Positions 14,401 to 23,899 of a stretch of 64,000 bases of DNA are shown here, piece after piece; positions within the stretch are counted from its first letter, which is position 1; every line of letters starts with the position of its first letter. The position numbers were made by a program, and so were the translations under genes. The notes beneath the pieces were generated by a model that saw only the letters and a list, made by a program, of their open reading frames with translations, had not been told where the DNA came from and did not search any database. Source of the DNA: Caenorhabditis remanei (taxonomy: Eukaryota > Nematoda > Chromadorea > Rhabditida > Rhabditidae); contig NC_071328.1 in assembly GCF_010183535.1 (NCBI RefSeq), positions 6,138,001 through 6,202,000 on the forward strand. Reading direction: 5' to 3'.

Positions 14401-14908
14401 CGAAACCGTTAGAACAGAATCATGTAAATCACGTGGAGAATCATGTTCTAGAGCCGAAGGTTGTTAGCAGAGAAATAATATTGCTCAATTAAACTCATTT
14501 TGTCATTTTCAGATAATCATGCCACCTCCGAATCCAATCGCATACTCTTCCCCTCCACTTCAAAATCGACATTATCGAAGACGTTCATCATCAGAACTAC
14601 CTCAATCTACTCCTTCAAGAAAGCTCCTCCCTCTCCAGCCATCAGAATCCCGACGTCATCTCAATCACCATCGTCCACGAATCTATCACAGTGACGACGA
14701 TGATGGAGACTCAGAAGGCGAAGACGAAGACTTCGATGATCTCCCGACTCCGCCCCCACCAATATTCGCAACTCGTCTCACTTCTGATTCTTGGGAGAAC
14801 CAGAGGCTCCGTCCATCGGGAAGAAGACGTCAGTTACCGGAGACGCCGGATTTACCGAAACATGGAGAATTACCACAGATATTTAGTATACCTCATGCTA
14901 ATGTTTAG
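8446..14908 (+). CDS. Four-helix membrane protein with Pro/Arg-rich tail, unknown function
   Basis: Six exons join in phase: 8446-8622, 8670-8796, 9073-9185, 14042-14182, 14232-14459 and 14513-14908, giving about 393 residues. Intron 3 is 4.86 kb. I see four hydrophobic stretches: one in exon 1 (HICLCITLIQLLVCCW), one in exon 3 (LFFSIPVTFLA), one at the start of exon 4 (GICLLVLLLAALPRIVVVL) and one at its end (LLPIIFYLVGTTLNFF). An aromatic WHWYWHV motif follows. The last two exons encode a cytoplasmic-looking tail with basic, proline-rich and acidic (SDDDDGDSEGEDEDF) parts, and PTPPPPIF. The overall layout is that of a tetraspan protein, but I do not recognise a family. The start codon is the first ATG after an in-frame stop at 8398; no trans-splice acceptor is obvious. 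The join across the long intron rests on phase 0 at both ends and on continuous membrane character, so it should be treated as inferred. Confidence 0.65.
9186..14041. other. 4.86 kb intron with mobile element
   Basis: The intron starts with GTGAGT after exon 3 and ends with TTTTTTCAG before exon 4. I find no exon chain in either strand. It holds a Tc1-like foldback element (13181-13655), GA-rich and AAG-rich runs around 10550-10950, and a short hairpin of CTGGGGG with CCCCCAG near 10675-10705. Such a long first-half intron in Caenorhabditis often holds enhancers, but nothing here proves that. Confidence 0.5.
13181..13655. mobile_element. Tc1/mariner-like foldback MITE with TA target site
   Basis: The left end reads CAGTATCGGCCAAAA and the right end is its exact reverse complement, TTTTGGCCGATACTG. 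A TA dinucleotide flanks each side (13179-13180 and 13656-13657), as expected for Tc1/mariner insertion. Tc1 itself begins CAGTGCTGGCCAAAA, so the terminus is clearly of that type. Internal segments also pair: a stretch near 13230 (CTTTCAGAGTGTGTCATGG) mirrors one near 13560 (CCATGAAACACTCTCAAAG), so the whole element is an imperfect long palindrome. There is no transposase frame; it is non-autonomous. Confidence 0.85.
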
Positions 14909-15404
14909 AGATTTTTAGAAATGTTTGCAAACTTTTTCAATGGAGCACACTTGCGCTATAGATCAAATATCGTAGAAGGTTCTGCGTCCCATGGAAAAAG
15001 CTTGCTAACTATTAGTATTTAGGCTATGTGATTTTTGAATATTAATGAAATCCGATTCACCCATTTTCTAAACATTTTGCCATTTGAGTCATCCGAGTAG
15101 TAGGTCAACAAAACACATTCCATATTTCACATCTTCCAATTCATTCTTTCATTTTCTCCGAGTGATCAAACTTCTTTTTTGTTTTTCAACTTTTTAATAA
15201 ATACTTTCTCTTTCTTACTGTATGTTTCGATTTTCAGCTCATTCTTCAAAAGTCTTACATTTTCAGTGTCCACTGTAGCGCATATACTCAATCCCCTCTC
15301 TCACATAAAAAGTAGCATTACTACTTCTTCGTCTTCCCATTCTTCTTATAGAGTGTGAATAACAATTGGAGTCTCTCTCCGTCTCTCATGTTCTCTTCGT
15401 CTCC
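14909..15404. other. Intergenic: 3' UTR and short upstream region
   Basis: About 0.5 kb between two genes on the same strand. A TTAATAAATAC poly(A)-like signal lies near 15195, after which a pyrimidine-rich stretch leads to the next gene. No further feature is visible. Confidence 0.5.
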
Positions 15405-17451
15405 ATGGAGATCTCTCTCCGATTATTCTCTGAGGAAAGGCGGCTCAACGAGCAAGAAGAAAAGGAGCTTATTGTCGAAGAGATGACGAATATTTATGTT
15501 TGGATTCGTACCGCCCGTTCACTTCAATTCTTTTATCCAACGATCGATGTGGATTCATCGAAATCTTCGGATCCGTTTTCTGATTTTTATGAGATTGCAA
15601 TCGATGTTATCGAACTATTAAAAGAATGTGATAGGATTAGGTGAGTCAGAAAATTTTCAATTGTTTGTTTTTCAGGATTGAATTCATCCCCATGATACCT
15701 AGTTCTCTAAATTTTTCAGCTTCGATGAATTCGAGAATCTATGCAAATTGAGAATATCAGAAATCTACATCGAAGCAATATTCCAAAATGCAGTTGAACA
15801 CGGAAATGTAAGTCAAAACAAGCACGGAGACTGAATTTTTGCAGTTTTTCAGTTGAACGCTCGCCTGAAACTTCTCACTTTCTCCCTTCTGTTTGCTGGT
15901 TTGCAACAAAAAACTAGTGATTTATCTGGGATGAATCGAAACGATGTTGTGCTGACAAGGATTTCAAAGTATTTTGGTGAGTAACTACGCTCTACTTTTT
16001 TGCACAAATTAAAACTGATACTGGAAGGGAAAATTTCAGAAGTTTTAGTATGAAAAAACAGAGAAGAACATTCTCAATGAGCATAATCGAATTGAAACCA
16101 ATCTTCTCTAAAACATTCAAGAGTATTTTCCTATTTTCAGGGCCAATATTCAAGTTACTATTCCAATTAGATGTTGGAAAACGATTACAAGATAGAGACA
16201 TTGTGCAAGCGATTGGGAGTGGACAGGTATAATACATTATTTCGGCGGATACAGTAACCCAATCATTTCCAGGGATATGAATTTCTGGATGTTTTATTCG
16301 AGGGAACCGTGAAACATAAGCATGGAATATCAAATCAACACGGAGTCCGTCCTCTTTCTCATATTGTTCCTCTGATTCTCGAGAAAGCAAATGGAATTTC
16401 TCTTCCATTTCTGTGTAATGAAATCAGAAGACATTTAATCAAAGATCCATATCATATTGATGAATTTTCATCTGAAAAATCAGTTCAAATATTCAATACA
16501 GTGAGAAGAACTACTCTGGCACATAACAGTCGAAGAGTTGTTCATTTACATTATATCAATCGAATCGAAGTATTGAGAAAAGATGAATTCGCAAATGTTC
16601 ATCTGAGAATTTGCAATGATAAACCAAAGGCCTCGTTCGTTTTTGTTCCTTTGAGGTGGGGTTTTGATTCAGAAATTGTTACAATGGATTCTATTTCTCC
16701 AGATGCGAAACAGTCTTTCTCGATAGTCTATTCTACACAAAATATATATTACTCGGAGCAGTTCGAGGTATTGTAATCATCAAAGACTGCCAAGGAACCC
16801 GCATTTCTGTCAGTTGTGATCAGCTCATTATTATGGATTCGAAAAATTTGGAAGTTCATTTTATGTCGCCCAAGAAACCACTGGTTTCAAACAGCCAGAA
16901 CATCACTTTTGCTCCGTTCAACACGATTTATGAGGTGAATTGGTGGAGCACGTTTGTCCAGTGTGATTTTTTGAAAAACAAAAGATTTTCAGGGTCAACA
17001 AGAATTTCTAGAGGAAAATGGACACTATTTTGAAAACAATTTGGTGATGAAGGAACCCATAATAGTGAGTTCAATTTTTTGATTAATTTTTTCTTTTAAT
17101 GATAATTTTCAGTTCAAAAATGGTTCGTGGAAAATGGATACGTCGAAGTTTGTATGTCAAAGTACTCCATTACACGCAACGGATAAACAATTTGAGGTAA
17201 GATTTTTAGACTACAGTATCCCATCTGTGTCAAAGTAAGCCAAAGTCTCATTTCAGATTCTTCTAAACTCTCTCCCTGAAGAATACCGTATCTCCCACTA
17301 CCGTAATACTGTAGAAGCCCAGAAATTGATGGCAATGGATTCGGAAAAGTGTCGAGTCAATGACGTGGTTTCCAATTTTGATCTACTCTATTTAAAATCA
17401 AAAATAGAGAAGAAAGGAGAAGGAAGCGACGAGAATGAATCGAGAGTTTGA
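15405..17451 (+). CDS. TBCC-domain protein, TBCCD1-like
   Basis: Nine exons join in phase: 15405-15640, 15720-15807, 15853-15976, 16141-16226, 16273-16655, 16703-16934, 16993-17064, 17113-17196 and 17257-17451, giving about 499 residues. The N-terminal half is helical. The C-terminal third has the beta-helix pattern of the TBCC/C-CAP domain: LLGAVRGIVIIKDCQGTRIS, then a strand set through DQLIIMDSKNLEVHF, then NITFAPFNTIY, which matches the APF.T.Y motif of TBCCD1. In vertebrates and algae TBCCD1 acts in centrosome or basal body positioning and Golgi organisation. The residue used by the tubulin chaperone TBCC and by RP2 as an arginine finger is not obvious here, as in other TBCCD1 proteins. 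Gene order offers no hint. The start is the first ATG of the long frame; an ATG at 15388 is in another frame. Family assignment is by motif memory. Confidence 0.72.
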
Positions 17452-17640
17452 ATATAATTTTTTTTGTTTTATGTGTATCAATGTGATTCGATTTTAAACC
17501 AAACCGATGATTGAAAATGAAATATCACTTTAGAGAATCCGTTATGTAAGTGCGATCCATTGAACTGACACGAAACTTTGAGTGATTGGCAATGGAGCGC
17601 CTTTGCAACACAATAAAAATGTTTAAAATCAACAAAATTT

Positions 17641-18185
17641 TTATTTGATTTGAATTTCCGCGTATCGATTTGCCCAATGAAATCGACGTGGATTCTCGCC
17701 GTCGGAGTTGGATTTGGCGAGACGGACGAGGCGTTGATGTTTGTCTTGAAGCTGGAAAATTTCGAATTCCCGCTCAACCACAGAGCACTAGAGCACACAT
17801 ACTCACCGCCAAAAAAGCCAAACAGAATTCACTCTCATGCCATAAATCCGAGTAATCATCTTCCAGAACATTCTTCATTTTTGATAGAGTATTCTCGAGA
17901 CGATATAGTCTTTCTGGAATCAAATAAATGTTTATTTTTATTTTTTCATCAAGTAAAAAACTAACTGAATTCCTCAAAATAATAAGGGAAAATAACGTTA
18001 TTGAAGAGTGCTCGAATAACAATAACACATACAATTGTGATGAGTAGAGCTATCCAATTATCGACGGAAAATTTTCCGATTTTGTATAACCTGGAATTGA
18101 GAATTTGAATTTCGCGGATGAATGCGAAGGCAGAAAACAAACCATGATGTCTCAATATCTCGCTTATAAGCACCAATATCAACAT
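17641..18185 (-). CDS. Small membrane protein of unknown function
   Basis: Three exons on the minus strand, in reading order 18185-17966, 17913-17807 and 17751-17641, give about 145 residues. Splice borders are TTCA|GTTAGT, CCAG|AAAGAC, GGCG|GTGAGT and CCAG|CTTCAA, and phases agree. The N-terminus has two hydrophobic stretches (MLILVLISEIL and WIALLITIVCVIVIRAL), followed by a charged helical part (RLYRLENTLSKMKNVLEDDY) and a basic C-terminal tail. The layout, two membrane spans then a coiled-coil-like helix, is loosely like small ER insertion or tether proteins, but I cannot assign a family. It converges with the TBCCD1-like gene, with about 190 bases between stop codons. Another ATG at 18194 opens a different frame that dies quickly. 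An AACTGATAAGCC GATA-type site lies about 200 bases upstream (near 18395). Confidence 0.6.
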
Positions 18186-18737
18186 TCAACATTTTGAAAT
18201 TTCTGATGTGAAAAATGGAAAATGAAAACTTGTTGGAATCGCGTGAAGTTTCAAATTCTTTTAAAAAGTTGAAAGATTGAAATAACTGTAATGATTTCTA
18301 TCTGTGTGTCCGTATATCTTTCTCTCTACAAAACACCAATAATCACCCCTTCTAAATGCTCTTTGTCTCTTCCTTTTTCATTTTTTTTCTCCCAACTGAT
18401 AAGCCATTAAGGCGTCAATTCAAGTTGGTACCCGGAGCTGTCTCGAAATAAAAAAAGATTCGTTGATAAGAATGTATCAACGAAATTTGGGATCATACCA
18501 CCGAAGAAATGCACTATAAAAGTCAGTGAGATAACGCACAAAACAGAAAACCCCTTCACTTGTTTAAGTTTTCTTTCATCCAGCGGTGTGTCTGTTTCAC
18601 CGGATGTCCACTACTTTCAAGAAGTTTTACGGACTCAACAGCTACCTGAACCCGATTTTTCACTACTTTTAGATTTACTAGAACTCTGAGAATTATTGTT
18701 GTTTTTCTTGCTAGTTGAGACTCCGTCTCAAAAATCT
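18186..18737. other. Intergenic region
   Basis: Contains the presumed promoter of the small membrane gene on the minus strand, including a GATA-type site near 18395, and the 3' end of the peptide gene to its right. A 68-residue open frame on the minus strand at 18556-18762 overlaps the peptide stop region and lies within that gene's 3' UTR; I do not consider it coding. Confidence 0.45.
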
Positions 18738-19079
18738 TTATTCGCACTTGTAATTCTTGCAAAATGTTTTCCCATCATAACAATCAGAGTCATCTAAACA
18801 TTCGAATCGTTCCTTTCGTCGAGCATCGAAATCATAGAACCCGGATACTGTTGAGACGAGCAATAGTTGCAGTATTATCTGAAACACTTTTAGTTTGAAA
18901 TTACGGAAAATTTTGGGATAGAAACTACTTTATTAACCTTTAGAGACTTTTAAAACAAGTTCAAAAGGCCCAGATGATATGAATTCGGTTACTCAGGGAG
19001 GGTAGCCCTCCCCCCCCCCAGTTTACTGTAGATACCGTAACCCACAAGAAGAACTTACGATGAGACTTAGAATCTTCAT
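18738..19079 (-). CDS. Tiny secreted cysteine peptide (53 aa)
   Basis: Two exons on the minus strand: 19079-19059 encodes MKILSLI and ends at a clean GTAAGT donor; 18878-18738 follows a TTTCAG acceptor in phase 0. The product is 53 residues: a signal peptide (MKILSLIIILQLLLVSTVSG), a short linker (FYDFDARRKERFE) and a four-cysteine module CLDDSDCYDGKTFCKNYKC. The spacing C-x5-C-x6-C-x3-C resembles EB-type or small toxin-like cysteine modules of nematode secreted peptides, but I do not recognise a named family. It is too short for ordinary gene finders. A single-copy secreted peptide could be a neuropeptide-like or antimicrobial factor; nothing in the sequence decides this. Confidence 0.62.
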
Positions 19080-19326
19080 GGATTTTGAGTCTTTCGTTAG
19101 TTTTGATATTCGGAGTTCTTGGAGTGAGGAATGGGGAAATTATGGAAGTTCCATTTCAAGTTCACGTGAATTTCCTAAACTAGTTTTTACAAGCGTGCAC
19201 GCCATGGGTTACTGTAGATCTGTTTGCAAGGATATCCTTTTCATACTTTTTGAGATCAAAATTACTTGATCTTGAAGCCCTCTCGAAAATTGAAACACCT
19301 TTCCAAACTTTCCGAGTCTCAAATCC

Positions 19327-19334
19327 ACTGATAA
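19327..19334 (+). promoter_or_regulatory. ACTGATAA GATA-factor site before first saposin gene
   Basis: ACTGATAA is the consensus for the intestinal GATA factor ELT-2 in C. elegans. It lies 26 bases before the start codon of the saposin-like gene, directly upstream of the CAATTCCAG acceptor, so it would be close to the transcription start. Intestinal expression is known for many nematode saposin-like genes. Binding is inferred. Confidence 0.4.
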
Positions 19335-19359
19335 ACCAATCAATTCTCTCAATTCCAGA

Positions 19360-19683
19360 ATGTTCCGCCCATCTCTTCTCGCCGTTCTCGTCGTCCTCAT
19401 CTCCACTCCAATCATCAATTCTTTCGTTGTCCCTCCATCCCAAGCAACTCTCGCTTGTATCACTTGTGTGGCTACTGTGAAGGGAGTTGAAGCGAAGGTA
19501 CTCTCAGAGGGAGGGCACGTGGCAAAGAACGACGTCGACTCGATTTGTCTGAAAGAAGTTCCAACTCATTCGGCTGAACATTTGTGTGAAGAATACGGAG
19601 AACATGAGATTGATGTGATGGTTACACTCATTAAGAAGGATGTTCCACCGAAGATGATTTGTCAAGAATTGAACAAATGTTGA
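19360..19683 (+). CDS. Saposin-like secreted protein (SPP family), copy 1
   Basis: Single exon, 107 residues. A signal peptide (LLAVLVVLISTPIINSFV) is followed by one saposin B-type domain. Its six cysteines are in order: LACITC gives two, then SICLKE, HLCEEYG, MICQEL and the terminal NKC. Family members are secreted; in nematodes many are gut-expressed and some form pores in bacterial membranes, as amoebapores do. The start follows CAATTCCAGA, a probable SL acceptor. AATAAATAA near 19721 is the likely poly(A) signal. It is paired in tandem with a close paralogue 600 bases downstream. The matching cysteine pattern and the shared PPSQATLACITC segment show a recent duplication. I do not assign an spp number. 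Confidence 0.88.
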   Translation: MFRPSLLAVLVVLISTPIINSFVVPPSQATLACITCVATVKGVEAKVLSEGGHVAKNDVDSICLKEVPTHSAEHLCEEYGEHEIDVMVTLIKKDVPPKMICQELNKC

Positions 19684-20291
19684 ATATTTTTGATTTTTGA
19701 TCAATTTGAATGGGCGGTTTGAATAAATAATTCTCAATGAATTCAAAACATTTTTCATACTCTTGTGCGCTGCTCTACAATAGTTTTTCGAAGATTTTCG
19801 GAACTTTGGTCTTCCGAAAAACTACCGTAATTCTGATTGTTTTACAATTTTTGAAATCGACGTAGTGAATTTTCGATCCGGTCGTTTTGACTACTTTCCA
19901 AACCCACCAAAATGCATATTTCATCATTTTGATTACATAATAAGCCCTTATCTTTTTTTGATTTAATACATCAAGAACTTCTTTTTTCTCTTCTTTTCTT
20001 CAATTGATAAGAACCTTTTTTCCGGGATTTTATGGTATGATCAGCACGTTTTCTCCGGTAACTCCTCCTTCTTTTTGGAGGAATTTACATGAAATTGGGG
20101 GAGATTATATAAGTTGATGAAATTTGGAAAGAATAGTTTATCAGTTTTCATTTGGCATTTGGAATTTTTTGTCAAAAAAATTATTCAAGTTATCTTTTTT
20201 TCGAGTTGAAGTTTTGGAATCATATCTTTCTTTACTTCCGTTCCCTTTTTTTTCCATCTTCATTAAAAATCCACAATTTCAGCCACCAGCC
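19684..20291. other. Spacer between tandem saposin genes
   Basis: Holds the 3' UTR of copy 1 and the promoter of copy 2. For copy 2 I see a TTGATAAG GATA-type site at about 20004-20011 and a TATA-like TATATAAG at about 20106-20113. A TTTCAG acceptor ends near 20281, just before the start codon. Confidence 0.5.
20106..20113 (+). promoter_or_regulatory. TATA-like box of second saposin gene
   Basis: TATATAAG lies about 180 bases upstream of the start codon and about 95 bases downstream of a TTGATAAG GATA-type site. TATA boxes plus GATA sites are usual in strongly expressed nematode gut genes. Confidence 0.4.
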
Positions 20292-20609
20292 ATGTACCGT
20301 ACAGCTGTTCTCCTCTTGGTCCTTCTCTCCACTTCAACTGTTCTCTCTTTCGTTGCTCCACCATCTCAAGCAACATTGGCATGTATCACTTGTATTGCGA
20401 CAGTTAAAGGATTGGAACCACGTGTATTGGCTGAAGGTGATGATGTGGCAAAGCATGAAGTGGAAACTCTTTGTTTGAAAGAAGCCCCAACTCCAGCTGC
20501 TGAGAAATCATGTGAAGAATATGGAGATGATGAGATTGAAGTTATTATCAGTCTAATTAAGCAAGATGTTCCACCAAAGACCATTTGCCAACAATTGAAA
20601 AAATGCTAG
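20292..20609 (+). CDS. Saposin-like secreted protein (SPP family), copy 2
   Basis: Single exon, 105 residues. Signal peptide TAVLLLVLLSTSTVLSFV, then one saposin B domain with the same six-cysteine layout as its neighbour (ACITC, TLCLKE, KSCEEYG, TICQQL, KKC). The two mature domains differ mainly in surface residues; copy 2 is more acidic (LAEGDDVAKHE, EEYGDDEIEV). The start at 20292 is preferred over the upstream in-frame ATG at 20124 because a TTTCAG acceptor sits just before it and the signal peptide begins there. AATAAA about 15 bases after the stop is a probable poly(A) signal. Function as in copy 1: a secreted lipid-binding or membrane-active protein, probably intestinal. Confidence 0.88.
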   Translation: MYRTAVLLLVLLSTSTVLSFVAPPSQATLACITCIATVKGLEPRVLAEGDDVAKHEVETLCLKEAPTPAAEKSCEEYGDDEIEVIISLIKQDVPPKTICQQLKKC

Positions 20610-20802
20610 AAATTTTCTTGAAAATAAACTGTTTTCCCTTTTCTGTTTTTTCTTCATTCAGACTGGGAACCCAGACAAAATTGTTCAATATTTTTCTTTC
20701 TCCTCATTAAAAATAGAAAACAAGATCAACAAAACAATCAGGTGATATAAACTGAAAATCTACTATACTATCAGAAACAAAAACAGAAAGATATCCTAAA
20801 TT

Positions 20803-23087
20803 CTACTGCACATCATTATGATATTTTCCGTGTCCGACTCCTTTTCTCTCCAGAATCTTCGCGTGAAGCCATGCGGGTAACTTCTTTTTGTTTTCTACGT
20901 AGTCTGGATCAATCCACTTTGGTTCCTGAAAAGCAATTAATTATTTATTTCATTTCTGTATGCTTAATTTCAAGTTACCTTATTCGCTCAAATTGAATTT
21001 TCAACAATTCTCTACCGAAATTTAAAACTCAAAAATCAAAATTCCAGTCATTCCTCCATTCCTACCTATGTCATTGCTAGAGAAGGAAGTATTAAAGTAT
21101 TCCAGAGGTCGAAAAACACCTCTTTCTCCTACGTCTGTACTACTGATAAAACTCCATCCGGATCTAAGTACCTCCGCCTGTATTCTTTAATACTTGCTAC
21201 ATTGCGTCTAGATGCTAGAGAGACAGGAGAAATGCGTGTGTGATAAGGATTGAAATAAGACCATTATGATCAATGTTCGAAGATTTGAAATATTTTTTAA
21301 AATTAAAATAAAAAAAAAGGCTACAAAACTATAGTAGAATTACTGTAGGAGCCACAAAATTATTATGGTTTGTGATGCTCGACACTACTTGAAAAATGAA
21401 TTGATAATGAAAAGTATGATTTGGGGAAAAAAGGAGTGACCGGAGTACAGTAAACCTTATTTTGAATCTGTTTTCTGTCTACAAATATCTAGATTTTTGA
21501 ATACACTTACTGGTAGGAGGGTACTGATAAGTCAACCTATCCGTATGAATCCTTACCTCAACATTATCCAATTTAATTTCACTCAATCTCTTCTCCAGAA
21601 TCTCCTTTTCAACTTCTTTCGAATCCCGATACATATCCAAATATAAATCAAATGGCTGTGGTTTTTCTGGGAATTCTCTTTGATCTGGTTTCAGTGCTGG
21701 GCGATATTCATAGTCGTACAACGGCGATTTCAGGCCTGGAATCAAGTATCCGTTTGTTTTCCAAAAAATAATGTCTAATTTTTAATACAGAAAAATACTA
21801 ACCAAGAGAATGAAGTTTCGTTTTCACACTGTTATCGTATGATGTTTGGAAGAATCGAATTGCAGACGGAGTGAGCAGATTTTCATGAGATTTGTAAAGT
21901 TCAGAGATCGAATGAATACGATTTTCAAGGGTGGAACTGAAACAGAAATCAAAATATTATTTCTCACTCAATTATTATACTTTTCAACAGGAAAAATGTA
22001 AATTTTCGACGATAAAAATGAGCTAAACGTACCCATCAAGCTTTAAATCCACTGGCTGAGAGTGTCGGAAAAGAACAAAAGCAACACGATGATAACCAGT
22101 TCCATAAAATGGTAATGGTTGTAAATATTCTATAACTTCTGCTCCTTTTTCAATGTTTTCACCATCTGGAATATTCGACACAATCCATTGAACCATTTCT
22201 CCATTATTCTTCTTCTCCTCAAATCCATTTCCATCCAAATTAACCATAAAAAGTGTATTGAATCCTTTTCCGTTTCCAACACTTTCGATTGTTACTTCTG
22301 GGCGAGTTACTGTAGATGATGCAGTGAGAATATTTCCATTGTGAATTACATTATCCGAATAATTAACTTCCAGTCTTTGGACATTCTCAAAGAATACATT
22401 GTCTCCGAATAAATGATCGAATACTTGGAAATGTCGGTAGACGGAAAGGTTTTCAACGGATAGCGAGTCGATGTCGATTCTCACTAGAAAATTGGTCTTG
22501 AACAATTATTAAAATGAACAAAAAAATGTTTTTACGAACTTTTTAAATTGGAAATAGTTTTATCCGTTTCTCTTCCTTATAAATTTAAAACTCACACTGC
22601 ATATGTCTGGATTTTCTCTCCAATTCTGCTCGATCTTGTTCTGATTTTTCTGATTTCACTTTTTCTTCACGCTTCTTGAATCCAATGTTGATTGGTTCGA
22701 TCTCGGCTGAAAATTGACGGGGAAAAATTACGTTTCAACAATTTTTCGTTACAAAAACGTACGCTTCTTCATCAACTCATTGAGTGACTTCATATGATCA
22801 GCCGGATCGATTATATGCATCTCTGGCAGCTTTTCTGGTTTATCAATACGTGCCTTGTACCATTTATCGATTTCATAGAATCTGGAAAAAATAAGGAGGT
22901 TTGAGAGGAAACATGACAACATAACTTGCTTAAACTTGATTGAATTCATAATTTCTTACCTATTCGGATAGAATGCTGCCGGACCAGCCCATGCGATAAC
23001 GCGTGGCCTCCACGGCCGATCGATTTTTGGAAGTGTTCGAGACCGATACTTTTTGGGTACAAGTCGAGCATATTGAGCAGCACTCAT
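20803..23087 (-). CDS. mrpl-38: Mitochondrial ribosomal protein mL38 (PEBP-like)
   Basis: Seven exons on the minus strand: 23087-22960, 22881-22763, 22706-22596, 22483-22033, 21936-21803, 21735-21557 and 20925-20803, giving 414 residues. The start follows ATTTCAGCG, a likely SL acceptor. The N-terminal RPWRPRVIAWAGPAAFYPNR and the IDKWYKARID segment match mL38. The large central exon carries the phosphatidylethanolamine-binding-protein fold, including VQWIVSNIPDG and LPFYGTGYHRVAFVLFRH. The C-terminal parts LTPSAIRFFQTSYDNSV, SPLYDYEYRP and FDLYLDMYRDSKE match the conserved tail of human MRPL38. The protein is part of the central protuberance of the mitoribosome large subunit. The PEBP fold in mL38 is structural; a lipid-binding role is not expected. 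The N-terminus is basic, as required for mitochondrial import. Confidence 0.92.
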
Positions 23088-23899
23088 CGCTGAAATTTTA
23101 ACTTGAATGGATTTCTTTGAACTGAGCGAAATAGAAAAGCAGATTTGGTGAACTGAATAAAAAAATGAAGTACTTTTTCAATCGGAAACTTTCCGAGTTT
23201 AATAAAACTCCGTTTTTAGGCTATTTATATTTGAAAAACAAATTCTTCAATTAATATTCTCTAACAAATCGGAAATGCACAGAGTGTAATTGCGCGTAAT
23301 TTATTGGGCATTGAGAGACAATTGAGATATTTCTTGTTTTCCAGTAATTTTCAATTGCCGCTGATAGTATTATTGCTCGTTAATATCAGATTTAGAAATC
23401 TAATCAATATCAGAAAAAGAACATAGAATAACAAAAAAATTAGGTTTGAATCATCCACAACTTTTTAAAGTAGAAAGTCCGCACATATTCGTCATTTCTG
23501 ATGTTTTAACATTTTCTCAATTTTTAATCATTTTTTTCTCACTGAAAAAAGACAGGTAAAACTGGTCGGAGTTCTGAAAACAACAAACTATTTTCAGAAA
23601 ACGATAAAAAATCAGACACAAGTTTATTTCGATTTTAATTCAGAAGTAATTAAGTTATTTAACAGTGCGAGTGAGATGAAGGGACAGTAAATATTGTGCA
23701 GATTTGTGAAGATGATTGTTTTGTAAAGCATGTGCCTATTAATTAATGTGCGGGAGTGATGGGGAGGTGTGAATATTAAAAGGTTAAACTTCTACGAAAA
23801 CACAGAGGAAATATACACGGGTAGAATAGAAAGGCAGTCAACTGTAATCTGGGATGGTTAGAGAGAAAGAAAGTAGGAAGAAATGCATTTATTTGGACT
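23088..23899. other. Intergenic region between two minus-strand genes
   Basis: AT-rich, about 0.8 kb, with the mrpl-38 promoter on the left and the 3' UTR of the MAP65-family gene on the right. No exon or RNA gene is visible. Confidence 0.5.

Noticed and set aside
18556..18762. 68-residue minus-strand frame
   Set aside because: Overlaps the stop codon and 3' UTR of the small cysteine peptide gene in another frame.
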